NCBI GenBank assembly: GCA_028285285.1
Contig: JANQPW010000854.1
Span: forward strand, 1-12,193
Direction of reading: 5' to 3'
Source of the DNA: Silvanigrellales bacterium
GTDB taxonomy: Bacteria; Bdellovibrionota_B; Oligoflexia; Silvanigrellales; Silvanigrellaceae
Length of the DNA: 12,193 nt
The notes under the pieces were generated by a model. It had not been told where the DNA came from. It was given only the letters and a program-made list of their open reading frames with translations, and searched no databases. Every line of letters starts with the position of its first letter. Position 1 is the first letter of the stretch. Positions 1-5,892 of the stretch are shown here, one piece after another. The translations under genes and the position numbers were made by a program.

Positions 1-286
1 TTTTTCCTTCAACAAGAATTTTCACGGTGCCGTCGGGAAGCCGCAAAAGCTGAAGGATCTGTGCAACAGTTCCGAATTCGTAGATCTCTTCTGGCTGAGG
101 GTCATTGGTTTTGGATTTTTTTTGAGCGGCCAGGAAAATCTCTCTGTTTTTGGACATGGCTTCATCCAGAGCGCGGATGCTCTTTTCTCGACCGACGAAA
201 AGAGGGACAACGGTGTGGGGAAACACCAGGAGTTCGCGGAGTGGAAGGAGCGGGAGTTTCCGTTGTGTTGTTGTTTCGTCAGTCAT
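1..286 (-). CDS. lon: Lon protease, N-terminal part (cut by window edge)
   Basis: Only the first 95 codons are present; the gene continues beyond base 1. Lon is a cytoplasmic ATP-dependent serine protease that degrades misfolded and regulatory proteins, and this part is its substrate-binding N-terminal (LAN) domain. Residues 11-20 read [10 protein letters not shown], followed by [20 protein letters not shown] (21-40), the hallmark opening of Lon. [12 protein letters not shown] (83-94) matches the conserved strand later in the same domain. The ATG (286-284) has an AGGAGA ribosome site about 8 bases upstream. The gene is divergent from the HU-family gene across a 391-base gap containing a plausible promoter. 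The ATPase and Ser-Lys protease domains lie outside the window, so an intact enzyme is assumed, not seen. Confidence 0.95.
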   Translation of the reverse strand, partial: MTDETTTQRKLPLLPLRELLVFPHTVVPLFVGREKSIRALDEAMSKNREIFLAAQKKSKTNDPQPEEIYEFGTVAQILQLLRLPDGTVKILVEGK

Positions 287-341
287 GAGATTCTCCTGTC
301 TGGCAGTCGAAGGTCGCAAACGGCTCCGCATGCGCATTAAT

Positions 342-369
342 ATTCTAAGCAGACTCATGCCGTTGGCAA
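342..369 (-). promoter_or_regulatory. Candidate sigma70-type promoter for lon
   Basis: On the minus strand TTGCCA (369-364) is followed after 16 bases by TAGAAT (347-342). This places the transcript start near 335, about 50 bases before the lon start codon. An overlapping TTGACT (374-369) could be an alternative -35 but would need an over-long 21-base spacer. I see no clear heat-shock operator such as CIRCE. The call rests on similarity to consensus only. Confidence 0.45.
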
Positions 370-400
370 GTCAACAGCCCGACTCTTCTGAAGTTTGAGA

Positions 401-413
401 GGTGGATTCCACC
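401..413. repeat. Perfect 6-bp inverted repeat in the lon/HU intergenic region
   Basis: GGTGGA-T-TCCACC is a perfect palindrome around one central base. It lies about 32 bases upstream of the candidate lon -35 element and about 145 bases upstream of the candidate HU promoter. That position would suit an operator, but a 13-base palindrome can occur by chance and no T-run follows it, so it is not a terminator. Confidence 0.35.
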
Positions 414-557
414 CCCACATGAAGAGCTTGAGGCTGTTTCTTTGAACGTCTGAGCCTTCCCCGTCATCGGCTGTCTCTTGACAAAGTTGATGGGATACCC
501 TTCCGGCTCACTGCAAAAAAATGGCGCTGGGTCACTCGTGGCTGCTGCGCCCAAGGC

Positions 558-587
558 TTGACTTCCAGGTTGTCGAAGCTGTAGTTT
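558..587 (+). promoter_or_regulatory. Candidate promoter for the HU-family gene
   Basis: TTGACT (558-563) is a good -35 element; after 18 bases comes a weak -10 element TAGTTT (582-587). Transcription would begin near 594 and give a leader of about 84 bases containing both hairpins at 626-660. The -10 element matches the consensus poorly, so confidence is limited. Confidence 0.35.
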
Positions 588-625
588 TTAGGAAAATTTC
601 TTTAAATGTGGCTGCGGTTTCATGT

Positions 626-660
626 GCCTCAATGTGAGGCTCTCCTGTGGTCACACGGAG
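626..660 (+). promoter_or_regulatory. Two tandem hairpins in the leader of the HU gene
   Basis: GCCTCA (626-631) and TGAGGC (635-640) form a perfect 6-bp stem with a three-base loop. One base later, 642-660 can fold into a 7-bp stem (CTCC/GGAG, then GTG/CAC) with a single bulged T and loop GTCA. The second stem ends five bases before the AGGAG ribosome site at 666-670. No T-run follows, so these are not terminators. A role in mRNA stability or translational control of HU is inferred from position. Confidence 0.45.
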
Positions 661-677
661 AGTCGAAGGAGTTAGGG

Positions 678-986
678 ATGACAAAGAGTTCTATTCAAAC
701 CATTTCAACGAGCCAGGTGATGTCAGATGTTGCTGAAAAATTTGATGGATTGCCAAAAAAGCTCACACGTGAAGTGATCTCAGAGTTTTTGTCTCTCATT
801 GAGGACAATGTGGTTTCCGGTCACAAAGTGCGTTTGGACAAGTTGGGTGTGCTCACAACAAAGGAAAGTGCAGCACGAAAGGGACGCAACCCTCAAACAG
901 GCGATGAGATTTTGATTCCCGCCTCGAAGAAAGTGAGCTTTCGGGCTTCTAAGACTCTGAAGGACCAAATTGTTCCTCAGCGTTGA
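678..986 (+). CDS. HU/IHF-family DNA-binding protein
   Basis: This 102-residue protein belongs to the family of small basic dimeric nucleoid proteins that bind and bend DNA. Residues 69-82 (GRNPQTGDEILIPA) carry the family signature with the conserved proline that intercalates at DNA kinks, followed by SKKVSFRASKTLKDQI (83-98), the usual C-terminal strand and helix. The two N-terminal helices are at about 12-48. At 102 residues it exceeds the typical 90, mostly through an N-terminal extension of about 10 residues. The usual GFGTF turn is replaced by KLGVL (56-60), so this is a divergent HU. The ATG at 678 is chosen because GAAGGAG precedes it by 7 bases; an in-frame start further upstream would read through the leader hairpins. 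It stands alone, divergent from lon. Confidence 0.9.
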   Translation: MTKSSIQTISTSQVMSDVAEKFDGLPKKLTREVISEFLSLIEDNVVSGHKVRLDKLGVLTTKESAARKGRNPQTGDEILIPASKKVSFRASKTLKDQIVPQR

Positions 987-1119
987 GGCTAATTGCAGCG
1001 CTCCGTTTCTTCTGAAGCCTCGAGTTCTCGGGGCCACTCTGCTTCCCCTTGTGTTTCTTGAACATTTTTTGTCACTGTAGGGCAGAGTTTGACTCGTTGT
1101 CATTTCTTTTGACCGCAGG

Positions 1120-1130
1120 GAACAATGTTC
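1120..1130. repeat. Perfect inverted repeat upstream of the CheZ-like gene
   Basis: GAACA-A-TGTTC is a perfect 5-bp palindrome about 60 bases upstream of the CheZ-like start codon. It lies in the 205-base gap after the HU gene. It resembles half-sites of several repressors, but the one-base spacing fits no operator I can name. I see no good promoter pair in this gap; TTGACT and TTGACC occur nearby without a matching -10. Confidence 0.3.
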
Positions 1131-1191
1131 ACTCAAGTCTGTGTTGGCTCCGCCCGATGGCGTGGGCTGGAAAAGAGGGAAGGAGCAAATT

Positions 1192-1812
1192 ATGGCGCAG
1201 TTCAGTGCAGGCCAGTCTGTGGCCACGGCTCGAATTCTGCTACAGGTGGTGAAGCACGTGCTGCACTCGGTTATGGAGGAATCTGAGCAAGCTGTGACGC
1301 AGATCACAGATTCTCTCAACAGCATGAGTGAGCTTTCTGAGTCGCAACGGCAGAGATTGTCTGTTGCCCTCGAAGATTTCTATCATGGCACACAGGGTGA
1401 AGGCTTTAAAACAGAGCTGAACAAACACGCCACTCAGATAATGGAAGCCGCAGCCAAAGGTAACTACGAGGAAGTTGACAAGATTGGCGACTCAGAGCAC
1501 TACAAGAAACAGAAAGAGAAGACCAAAGCGTTGCATGACAACCTTCAGGATCTGATTGAGTCGTCAGAAGAGTTTTCTGAGGCCATCTTCCCGCTTTTGA
1601 TTTCTTTGCAATTTCAAGACAAAATGAAACAGGAGCTGATGGGTGTGACCAAAGCTCTGGAACTTTTTCTTGAAAAAGACACTATTGTTGTTGAAGAAGA
1701 CTTGGACTTTGATGAGTTTTGGGAAGCTGTCCAGAAGGGTTTCAACGTTGTTGAAACCCGCAACTCTGTTTTGAACATTGTGAAAGAGGCTCTCTCCGGC
1801 AGCGCGGCTTGA
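1192..1812 (+). CDS. CheZ-like phosphatase (putative)
   Basis: The 206-residue protein is strongly helical and acidic, with no signal peptide or membrane segment. Residues 136-147 (LLISLQFQDKMKQ region) contain F141-Q142-D143-K-M-K-Q147. CheZ, which dephosphorylates CheY-P in flagellar chemotaxis, acts through an Asp and a Gln four residues apart in an FQDLTGQ context (D143 and Q147 in E. coli), and the length (about 214 in E. coli) agrees. The long helices at roughly 1-60 and 105-165 would suit the CheZ four-helix dimer. The typical C-terminal acidic CheY-binding helix is not recognisable. ATG 1192 follows AAGGAG by 7 bases; a GTG at 1141 has no ribosome site. The tatD-type gene begins 30 bases downstream and may be co-transcribed. 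No other chemotaxis gene is in the window. A helical protein sharing only this motif is the main alternative. Confidence 0.6.
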   Translation: MAQFSAGQSVATARILLQVVKHVLHSVMEESEQAVTQITDSLNSMSELSESQRQRLSVALEDFYHGTQGEGFKTELNKHATQIMEAAAKGNYEEVDKIGDSEHYKKQKEKTKALHDNLQDLIESSEEFSEAIFPLLISLQFQDKMKQELMGVTKALELFLEKDTIVVEEDLDFDEFWEAVQKGFNVVETRNSVLNIVKEALSGSAA

Positions 1813-1842
1813 AGCCTCCCGGTTTTTGAGGGCCCTCCTGCT

Positions 1843-2733
1843 TTGTCTACAGAAGAAACAGGTCTCCTTGTTGATTCCCATCTCCACTTTGATCTTCTTT
1901 CTGAAGACGTTCGGAACGATTTTTGGCAGGGGCGACTGGGTCCTCTTGATTTCCTGCTGAGTGCGGGAGTTTGGCCTGCTGACACGAAGAAGAACCGGTC
2001 GCTTTTTGCCAAACCATCTGGCGAGCTGTCGCGACTCTCAGCGCAAGTGGCCGTTGCCTCAGGGCTACACCCCATGGAGGTGGGGCTGCGGGAGGGCTTC
2101 CTTGACGATGCACATTCCACGCTTTGGGAGCTGGCCGAGCAGGGCGAAGTTGTGGCTATAGGAGAAACGGGGTTCGACCTTTCTCCAGGTGTGCTGCGGC
2201 GGGCCGATGGCTCCAGCTTTGAAAAGGGGGAGCTGTTTCTCCTGCAGCAACGGGCCCTTGCCATCTGTGTGGAAGTGGCCGAACGTTTCAGCCTGCCGTT
2301 GATTTTCCATAGCCGGGGGGCTTGGCAGGCCACTGCAGACGCGGTGTTGGACCTCGTGCAAAAGCGTGGTCTGCGAGCCATGATCCACTGTTTTCCCGGC
2401 AGCGCCTCAGAAGCCCGGCGTCTTTCTGAGGCAGGTGTCTATCTCTCTTTTGGTGGAGTGTTGACCTGGCCCTCTGCTCGTAAAATGAAAGCGGCCGTTC
2501 AGGCTTGCCACATCGATCGGCTTCTTCTGGAAACAGATTCCCCCGATCTTCCTCCCCAGTTGCCTGATGGTTCGCGGCCCGAAAGGAACTCCCCCTCGTT
2601 TTTGCCGCTCATTTGCCAAACAGCTGCATCTCTCCGGGAGATGGATCCCGGTGAGGGCGCCCTTGAGTTGGGCCGGCACACACGTGAAAATCTTTTCCGG
2701 TTTCTTTGGAGTCGGAGTGAAGATCGAGCCTAG
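1843..2733 (+). CDS. tatD: TatD-family metal-dependent hydrolase / DNase
   Basis: This 296-residue cytoplasmic TIM-barrel hydrolase fits the TatD family, whose characterised members are metal-dependent 3'-5' exonucleases or DNases. The metal ligands appear in order: H13 and H15 in DSHLHFD (11-17), E108 in AIGETGFD (105-112), H156 in IFHSRGA (154-160), H182 in MIHCFPGSA (180-188) and D232 in LLLETDSPDLPP (227-238). The late RPERNSPSF (245-253) matches the family RGKRNEP-type motif. Length exceeds the usual 260 mainly through inserts at about 30-65 and 112-128. The start is TTG at 1843, the only start codon between the upstream in-frame stop and the first motif, with GAGGG 10 bases before it. 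It follows the CheZ-like gene by 30 bases. The final bases overlap the stop of the convergent YciO gene. Confidence 0.88.
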   Translation: MSTEETGLLVDSHLHFDLLSEDVRNDFWQGRLGPLDFLLSAGVWPADTKKNRSLFAKPSGELSRLSAQVAVASGLHPMEVGLREGFLDDAHSTLWELAEQGEVVAIGETGFDLSPGVLRRADGSSFEKGELFLLQQRALAICVEVAERFSLPLIFHSRGAWQATADAVLDLVQKRGLRAMIHCFPGSASEARRLSEAGVYLSFGGVLTWPSARKMKAAVQACHIDRLLLETDSPDLPPQLPDGSRPERNSPSFLPLICQTAASLREMDPGEGALELGRHTRENLFRFLWSRSEDRA

Positions 2734-3425
2734 ACGGGTTCATAGTCGAAGGTCAGATCAGACAGATCCCAGCCACCATCGCGGAGCATACGGGGAGGTT
2801 CTGAGGTGAAGTCAAAAATGGTGGAAGCGCGCATGGGAAGGGGAGACTGGTCGACCGCTGCGGCCACAAGCCCCTCGCTTCGCGCCACAATCTCTGAAGC
2901 ATGAGCCCACCATGAATCGGCTGAGTGGAAGTCTTCGTAGTAGTTTTCCAACTCGAGCTGGTCGGCATCGGTTGCGCTTGTGGTGAGCAAGGGGCTCCCA
3001 ACGGCGTCGAGAATCTGATGCAAATGGGGTGAGTCGGGCACTCGGATTCCCACGGTTTTCCCTTTCTGAGTGGAAGCGGAAGCGGGAGTTTTCTTGTGCC
3101 GCTGAAAAATGCAGGTGTAGGGTCCCGGGAGGATCTTCTTCACGATGCGGTAGTGTGGGGTGCTGATGTGGCACACTTCAGACAATGCGGCGATGTTGGG
3201 GCAAAGCAGGCTAAAGGGTTTGTTTTTGGGATGGGCCGATCGGAGCCTCAAAAAAGCCTTGTGAACCCGCGCCGAGTGAGGGTCTCCCGCAAAGCAGTAC
3301 CCGGTATCTGTGGGAAGAAGCACAACCTGACCGGCCTGAATGGCTTCCGTGAGCCGCTCACAGCAGTGCCGTGCAAGACGATCGCCTTTCAGAAAGAAGG
3401 TGTCATAGTGTGAAGGGGATGCCAT
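2730..3425 (-). CDS. yciO: YciO-like protein of the YrdC/Sua5 family
   Basis: The 231-residue protein has the YrdC/Sua5 fold, whose best-known members make threonylcarbamoyl-AMP for tRNA t6A modification; YciO is a paralogous branch with a less certain role. Visible motifs are LLPTDTGY (36-43), KNKPFSLLC (67-75), LPGPYTCIF (99-107), KTVGIRVPDSPH (123-134) and LLTTSA (146-151). The PTD(T/S)GY and PGxYT pattern is closer to YciO than to TsaC. There is no Sua5 C-terminal domain. The chosen ATG (3425-3423) leaves a normal N-terminus but has only a weak ribosome site. A TTG at 3458 would add 11 residues and has GAGAAGAAG immediately before it, so the start is uncertain. The gene converges on tatD, overlapping it by 4 bases, and is divergent from the nuo operon. 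Confidence 0.85.
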   Translation of the reverse strand: MASPSHYDTFFLKGDRLARHCCERLTEAIQAGQVVLLPTDTGYCFAGDPHSARVHKAFLRLRSAHPKNKPFSLLCPNIAALSEVCHISTPHYRIVKKILPGPYTCIFQRHKKTPASASTQKGKTVGIRVPDSPHLHQILDAVGSPLLTTSATDADQLELENYYEDFHSADSWWAHASEIVARSEGLVAAAVDQSPLPMRASTIFDFTSEPPRMLRDGGWDLSDLTFDYEPV

Positions 3426-3493
3426 GGTTTGGGCTCGTTCTCTGCAGGAGTTTCGCAACTTCTTCTCATACTGTTGCCACGCTCTCAGACATA

Positions 3494-3522
3494 TGTAAAT
3501 GCATGGGGGAGGTTTCTGTCAA
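3494..3522 (-). promoter_or_regulatory. Candidate promoter for the YciO gene
   Basis: On the minus strand a perfect TTGACA (3522-3517) is followed after 17 bases by TTTACA (3499-3494). Slightly shifted -10 choices (TTACAT, TACATA) exist with longer spacers. Transcription would start near 3487, upstream of both possible start codons. The -35 is strong and the -10 weak. Confidence 0.45.
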
Positions 3523-3544
3523 AGCGGCGGTTTCGTGGTAAGGT
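3516..3544 (+). promoter_or_regulatory. Weak candidate promoter for the nuo operon
   Basis: CTGTCA (3516-3521) and TAAGGT (3539-3544) are spaced by 17 bases, about 43 bases before the nuoCD start codon. The -35 overlaps the opposite-strand YciO -35. Matches to consensus are 4/6 and 3/6, so this is a low-confidence call. No better pair is visible between 3459 and 3586, and the operon promoter may be of a different sigma class. Confidence 0.25.
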
Positions 3545-3586
3545 CATGGGCGCTGTGTGGTCTGTGGAGTGCGGAAGGGGGAAGTG

Positions 3587-5296
3587 ATGGCATCTGAAAG
3601 TCTGAGCGCAGAGGAAATGGTCAGCGGCTTGAAGTCGTTGTGCCAAAGTGGCGAGCCTCGCTATGAGCCACGATCGGATCTCAAAGGCGAACAGACCCTC
3701 ATCATTTCTCCGGAAGATATTGTTCCCGTGCTGCTTTCACTGCGCGACACCTACAACTACCGTTTTTTGCTTGATCTGTGTGGCGCAGACTATCCGGGTC
3801 GGGAGAGGCGCTTTGAGGTGGTCTACCACCTGCATGATGATCGCACAGGCCGTCGCATTCGGGTGAAGGCGGAGGTTGCTGAGAAGCAAAAAGTTCCCAG
3901 CTTGACCCCCCACTGGCCGGCTGCGAACTGGTTTGAAAGAGAATGCTTCGATATGTATGGCGTGGTCTTTGAGGGTCACCCCGACCTGCGGCGCATTCTC
4001 TGTCACAGTGAGTTTCAGGGGCATCCCCTGCGCAAAGACTACGAAGCCGACCACAACCAATCCATGGAAGGCACTCCTCTGGAGCACGTTTTCGAGGCGG
4101 ATCGCAACCGCCTCATGCAAGAACACGATGAAGACCTCATGTGGATCAATGTGGGCCCGGCTCACCCGGCCACCCATGGCACTTTGCGGTTCATGGCGGT
4201 CATCGATGGTGGAGAGCGCATCAAGGAGATGGATTCTGAAATTGGGTATCTCCATCGCTGCTTTGAAAAAATGTGTGAAACACACAACTACAACCAGATC
4301 ATTCCCTACACTGATCGCTTGAACTATTGTTCTGCGCCGCTCAACAACAACCTCTTTGCCGCCACGGTCGAGAAGCTCATCGGTGTTGAGGTTCCCCCTC
4401 GGGCTCAAATGATCCGCATGATTCTCGATGAATTTTCACGCATCATGGATCACATCGTGTGTGTGGGAACAAATGCGGTCGATTTGGGAGCTCTGACTGG
4501 CTTCTTCTACATGTTCAACGAGCGTGAAAAGATCTATCAACTGTTTGAGAAGCTTTGTGGAGCCCGCTTGACGGTGTCTCTCACGCGCATTGGTGGTCAG
4601 GGCTTTGATCTTCCCGATGGGTGGATTCGCGACGCTCGTGAGGTGCTCGCCAGTGTTGAAAAAATGCATGCGGAAATTGATGGGCTCTTGTCTGAAAATC
4701 GGATTTTTGTGCAGCGCACGCGGGGGGCTGGCCCCATTTCAACCGACGATGCCATTGCACATGGGTTCACAGGGCCAGCCCTGCGGGCAACGGGCCATGG
4801 CCATGACCTTCGGATTGCGGAGCCCTATTATCTGTATCAGGATGTGGATTTTGATGTTCCCGTGGGCAGCAATGGAGATGCTTACGACCGCTACCTCGTG
4901 CGCATGGCTGAAATTAAGGAGAGCATTAAGATCTTGCGTTGGTGTTTTGACAACATTCCCGATGGGCCCGTTGTGGTTCCCGACAAGGGTGTGGCCCTTC
5001 CATCGAAAAAAGATGTCTACGGGAATATTGAAGGGCTGATGAACCACTTCATGTTGATCATCAACGGAGTGCAACCTCCTGCTGGGGAGGTCTATCATGC
5101 CGCGGAATCACCCAACGGAGAACTCGGTTTTTACATTGTTTCAGACGGCTCGGGCATTCCTCACAGGGTCAAATGCCGACCTCCGTGCTTTCCCCTCATG
5201 GCCGGATTTTCCAAGATGGTGCGAGGAGGGCGTCTGGCGGATGCCATCGCGGCGTTGGGGAGCATCAACATAATTGCAGGCGAACTTGACAGGTAA
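3587..5296 (+). CDS. nuoCD: NADH-quinone oxidoreductase fused subunit C/D
   Basis: This 569-residue fusion supplies two peripheral-arm subunits of complex I. Residues 1-155 are NuoC (30-kDa type): WFERECFDMYGVVFEGHPDL (115-134) and GHPLRKDYE (145-153) are its signature. NuoD (49-kDa type) begins near 184 with WINVGPAHPATHGTLRF (186-202) and runs to the end. H197 in HPATHG and Y247 in DRLNY correspond to the His and Tyr that line the quinone head-group site in structures of this subunit. The C-terminus, ALGSINIIAGELDR, is the conserved NuoD ending. A fused NuoCD also occurs in E. coli (about 600 residues). ATG 3587 is preceded by a GGAAGGGGGAAG purine stretch; a GTG at 3557 is in frame but lacks a ribosome site. 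It is the first gene of the operon; nuoA and nuoB, normally just upstream, are missing. Confidence 0.97.
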   Translation: MASESLSAEEMVSGLKSLCQSGEPRYEPRSDLKGEQTLIISPEDIVPVLLSLRDTYNYRFLLDLCGADYPGRERRFEVVYHLHDDRTGRRIRVKAEVAEKQKVPSLTPHWPAANWFERECFDMYGVVFEGHPDLRRILCHSEFQGHPLRKDYEADHNQSMEGTPLEHVFEADRNRLMQEHDEDLMWINVGPAHPATHGTLRFMAVIDGGERIKEMDSEIGYLHRCFEKMCETHNYNQIIPYTDRLNYCSAPLNNNLFAATVEKLIGVEVPPRAQMIRMILDEFSRIMDHIVCVGTNAVDLGALTGFFYMFNEREKIYQLFEKLCGARLTVSLTRIGGQGFDLPDGWIRDAREVLASVEKMHAEIDGLLSENRIFVQRTRGAGPISTDDAIAHGFTGPALRATGHGHDLRIAEPYYLYQDVDFDVPVGSNGDAYDRYLVRMAEIKESIKILRWCFDNIPDGPVVVPDKGVALPSKKDVYGNIEGLMNHFMLIINGVQPPAGEVYHAAESPNGELGFYIVSDGSGIPHRVKCRPPCFPLMAGFSKMVRGGRLADAIAALGSINIIAGELDR

Positions 5297-5316
5297 TAGG
5301 TAAAGGACAGCAATCC

Positions 5317-5880
5317 ATGTCAACGACGACACATCCGTTTTCAGATGAGCTGAAAGCTCGCATCAAGAGTTTTCTCACTCGCTATGAAACCAAACGGTCC
5401 AGTATTTTGCCCATTCTTCACGCTATCCAAGACGAAAAGGATTGGATTTCTGAGGATGACGTTGCACTTCTTGAAAGCGAATTTGACCTCTCTGCGGTGG
5501 ATGTTCGCGAGGTGTTGACCTTCTACAGCATGTATCGCACCTCGCCACCTGAACCCTGGCGCTTGGAGATCTGCAACAGCATTTCGTGCTGGCTCATGGG
5601 CTCAAAAAAGACTCTGGAGGCTGCAGAAAGGCGCATTCAAGAGGCCAAGAGCCGCGGGGAGAAATTGCCTTTTTCGTGCCGCGAGGTTGAGTGTCTTGGA
5701 TTGTGTGGCAAGGGGCCCGTTGGGTTTGTGAACAAAGAGCGTCATGAGAACGTGACTCCCGAGCGGGCTTTGCAGCTCATGGAGGAGTACTCCCAGAAAC
5801 CCCTTCCTGCTGCAGCGGTGCGTTGTGCAGAGCTCCAGACAGGTGAGGGCTCGGCATCAGAAAACCCCCATTCGAATTGA
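5317..5880 (+). CDS. nuoE: NADH-quinone oxidoreductase subunit E (24-kDa type)
   Basis: This 187-residue thioredoxin-fold subunit carries the [2Fe-2S] cluster N1a in the NADH-oxidising module, paired with NuoF. The four ligands have the family spacing: C86 and C91 in ICNSISCW, then C126 and C130 in ECLGLCGKGP. C121 is an extra nearby cysteine. The N-terminal helical part (1-80) includes DVREVLTFYSMY (60s-70s), the usual VxEVxTFY segment. The C-terminal 25 residues, after the ELMEEY-like helix, are a low-complexity extension compared with E. coli NuoE (166). The ATG has AAAGGA 9 bases upstream. It lies 20 bases after nuoCD and 12 bases before nuoF, consistent with one transcript. Confidence 0.95.
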   Translation: MSTTTHPFSDELKARIKSFLTRYETKRSSILPILHAIQDEKDWISEDDVALLESEFDLSAVDVREVLTFYSMYRTSPPEPWRLEICNSISCWLMGSKKTLEAAERRIQEAKSRGEKLPFSCREVECLGLCGKGPVGFVNKERHENVTPERALQLMEEYSQKPLPAAAVRCAELQTGEGSASENPHSN

Positions 5881-5892
5881 GGAGAAATTGAG

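Larger units (their letters stand above)
287..677. other. Intergenic region between divergent lon and HU genes
   Basis: This 391-base stretch separates two divergent genes and holds no convincing coding region. It contains the candidate lon promoter (342-369), a perfect inverted repeat (401-413), a candidate promoter for the HU gene (558-587) and two adjacent hairpins in the HU leader (626-660). Short palindromes ATGCGCAT (330-337), ATTAAT (336-341) and AATATT (339-344) cluster beside the lon -10 element. The remaining sequence, roughly 414-557, shows nothing I can name. Confidence 0.7.

Noticed and set aside
345..554. Minus-strand open frame of about 69 codons upstream of lon, including a stretch reading FFCSEPEGYPINFVKRQ
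   Set aside because: It starts at a TTG without a ribosome site, overlaps the candidate lon promoter and the inverted repeat, and the rest has no recognisable domain. The glyoxalase-like look of that stretch is too short to support a pseudogene.
1015..1038. CCTCGAG/CTCGGGG hairpin after the HU gene as a terminator
   Set aside because: The loop is too short unless pairs are opened, one pair is a G-T wobble and no T-run follows.
780..1325. Long minus-strand open frame across the HU and CheZ-like genes
   Set aside because: It is antisense to two well-supported genes, crosses their intergenic region and has no domain or ribosome site.
1806..1827. GGCT/AGCC hairpin followed a few bases later by TTTTT, at the end of the CheZ-like gene
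   Set aside because: The stem is only 4 bp and is separated from the T-run by several bases, and the tatD-type gene starts within 30 bases, so it is unlikely to terminate transcription.
1614..2381. 255-codon minus-strand open frame antisense to the CheZ-like and tatD genes
   Set aside because: It has Ser/Arg-rich low-complexity composition typical of a shadow frame, and the opposite strand has clear TatD metal-binding motifs.
3737..4408. 223-codon minus-strand open frame inside nuoCD
   Set aside because: It lies entirely opposite the conserved NuoC/NuoD junction, which explains its length; no family motif is visible.
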